From Planctomycetaceae bacterium (GTDB taxonomy: Bacteria; Planctomycetota; Planctomycetia; Pirellulales; Pirellulaceae), in assembly GCA_007129635.1 (NCBI GenBank), contig SKVE01000608.1, positions 1 through 6,829 of the forward strand: a stretch of DNA of 6,829 nt, given 5' to 3'. Shown here in pieces: positions 6,605 through 6,829 of this stretch. A model generated the notes under the pieces. That model was not told the DNA's origin and searched no databases. It saw only the letters and a program-made list of their open reading frames with translations. A program made the position numbers and the translations under genes. Each line of letters opens with the position of its first letter. Positions within the stretch are counted from its first letter, which is position 1.

Positions 6605-6829
6605 TCAGCCCACACTTGCGGATTACGGCCAGAGTTCGCCCTGCAGTGGCCGATCAATTCGAATCGGCTTGTCGCCATTTGACCGGTAGCATCAGATGAA
6701 ATATCACGATGACGTCATCCTTGCGTTGATGGTGGGTTTCACCATGCCAAGTGGAGTTTGGCAGAAGGGGCGTTGGTTGGAAATAGCCGCCGGGTGAGAT
6801 TCGCAATGCTTTGCGCTCTCGCCGGATTG
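6605..6829. other. Intergenic stretch without a convincing gene
   Basis: Together with the 6468-6604 leader/promoter region this makes about 360 bp without a gene. The only complete frame of any size starts at ATG 6696 on the plus strand and ends after 33 codons; it has no ribosome-binding site and no recognisable family. The stretch also holds a weak 6-bp stem (GCCGAT 6649-6654 with ATCGGC 6663-6668, 8-nt loop), a 12-bp perfect palindrome GATGACGTCATC (6708-6719) and the hairpin at 6790-6825. The gene to the right, if any, starts or ends outside the window. Confidence 0.5.
6790..6825. repeat. Imperfect hairpin (inverted repeat) at the right edge
   Basis: Three paired blocks nest around a TGCT loop (6807-6810): CCGG 6790-6793 with CCGG 6822-6825, GAGA 6796-6799 with TCTC 6817-6820, and CGCAA 6802-6806 with TTGCG 6811-6815. 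Small internal loops separate them, giving 13 base pairs in 36 nt. No T-run follows on the minus strand, and only 4 nt follow on the plus strand before the window ends. An intrinsic terminator is therefore not supported; a dispersed intergenic palindrome or an RNA structure is possible. Confidence 0.4.

Noticed and set aside
6696..6797. 33-codon plus-strand frame near the right edge
   Set aside because: It has no Shine-Dalgarno, no recognised family, and its end runs into the hairpin; it is too short to call from sequence alone.

Overview
This GC-rich window most likely comes from a planctomycete, probably of the Pirellulaceae type. The clearest sign is the gene at 4848-6467 (minus strand). 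It carries a DUF1559-type C-terminal region (blocks '[14 protein letters not shown]', '[17 protein letters not shown]' and '[14 protein letters not shown]'), a family greatly expanded in Planctomycetota. A secreted Cys-type sulfatase next to other exported glycan-active proteins fits the same group. All five genes encode products with an N-terminal signal peptide or a signal-anchor-like segment, so the region is devoted to exported proteins.

Layout from left to right. (1) Minus strand, 1-737: the N-terminal 245 residues of a secreted right-handed beta-helix protein resembling GH141; the rest lies beyond the left edge. (2) 738-981: a divergent intergenic region with one sigma70-like promoter candidate facing each way. 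(3) Plus strand, 982-1989 and 2035-3288: a PHB-depolymerase/feruloyl-esterase-like (LpqC-type) alpha/beta hydrolase, then a GH33-like sialidase-fold protein with five Asp-boxes. The 45-bp gap and strong Shine-Dalgarno suggest one transcript. (4) A convergent junction of only 15 bp. (5) Minus strand, 6467-3304: the DUF1559 protein, then a type I (formylglycine) sulfatase 23 bp downstream, probably also one transcript, with an extended -10 promoter candidate at 6576-6604. (6) 6605-6829: no convincing gene; an imperfect hairpin sits at the right edge.

Taken together, a beta-helix glycosidase-like protein, an esterase, a sialidase-like propeller and a sulfatase read as a small locus for stripping ester, sulfate and sugar decorations from a complex acidic polysaccharide outside the cytoplasm. 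This is inferred from family membership; the substrate cannot be read from the sequence. The points most worth a second look are the sialidase-like protein, which keeps the arginine triad and Tyr/Glu pair but seems to lack the acid/base Asp loop, and the DUF1559 protein, whose pseudopilin-type helix is only a remnant buried in the middle of the chain and which is closely coupled to the sulfatase. I found no RNA genes, mobile elements or CRISPR arrays.
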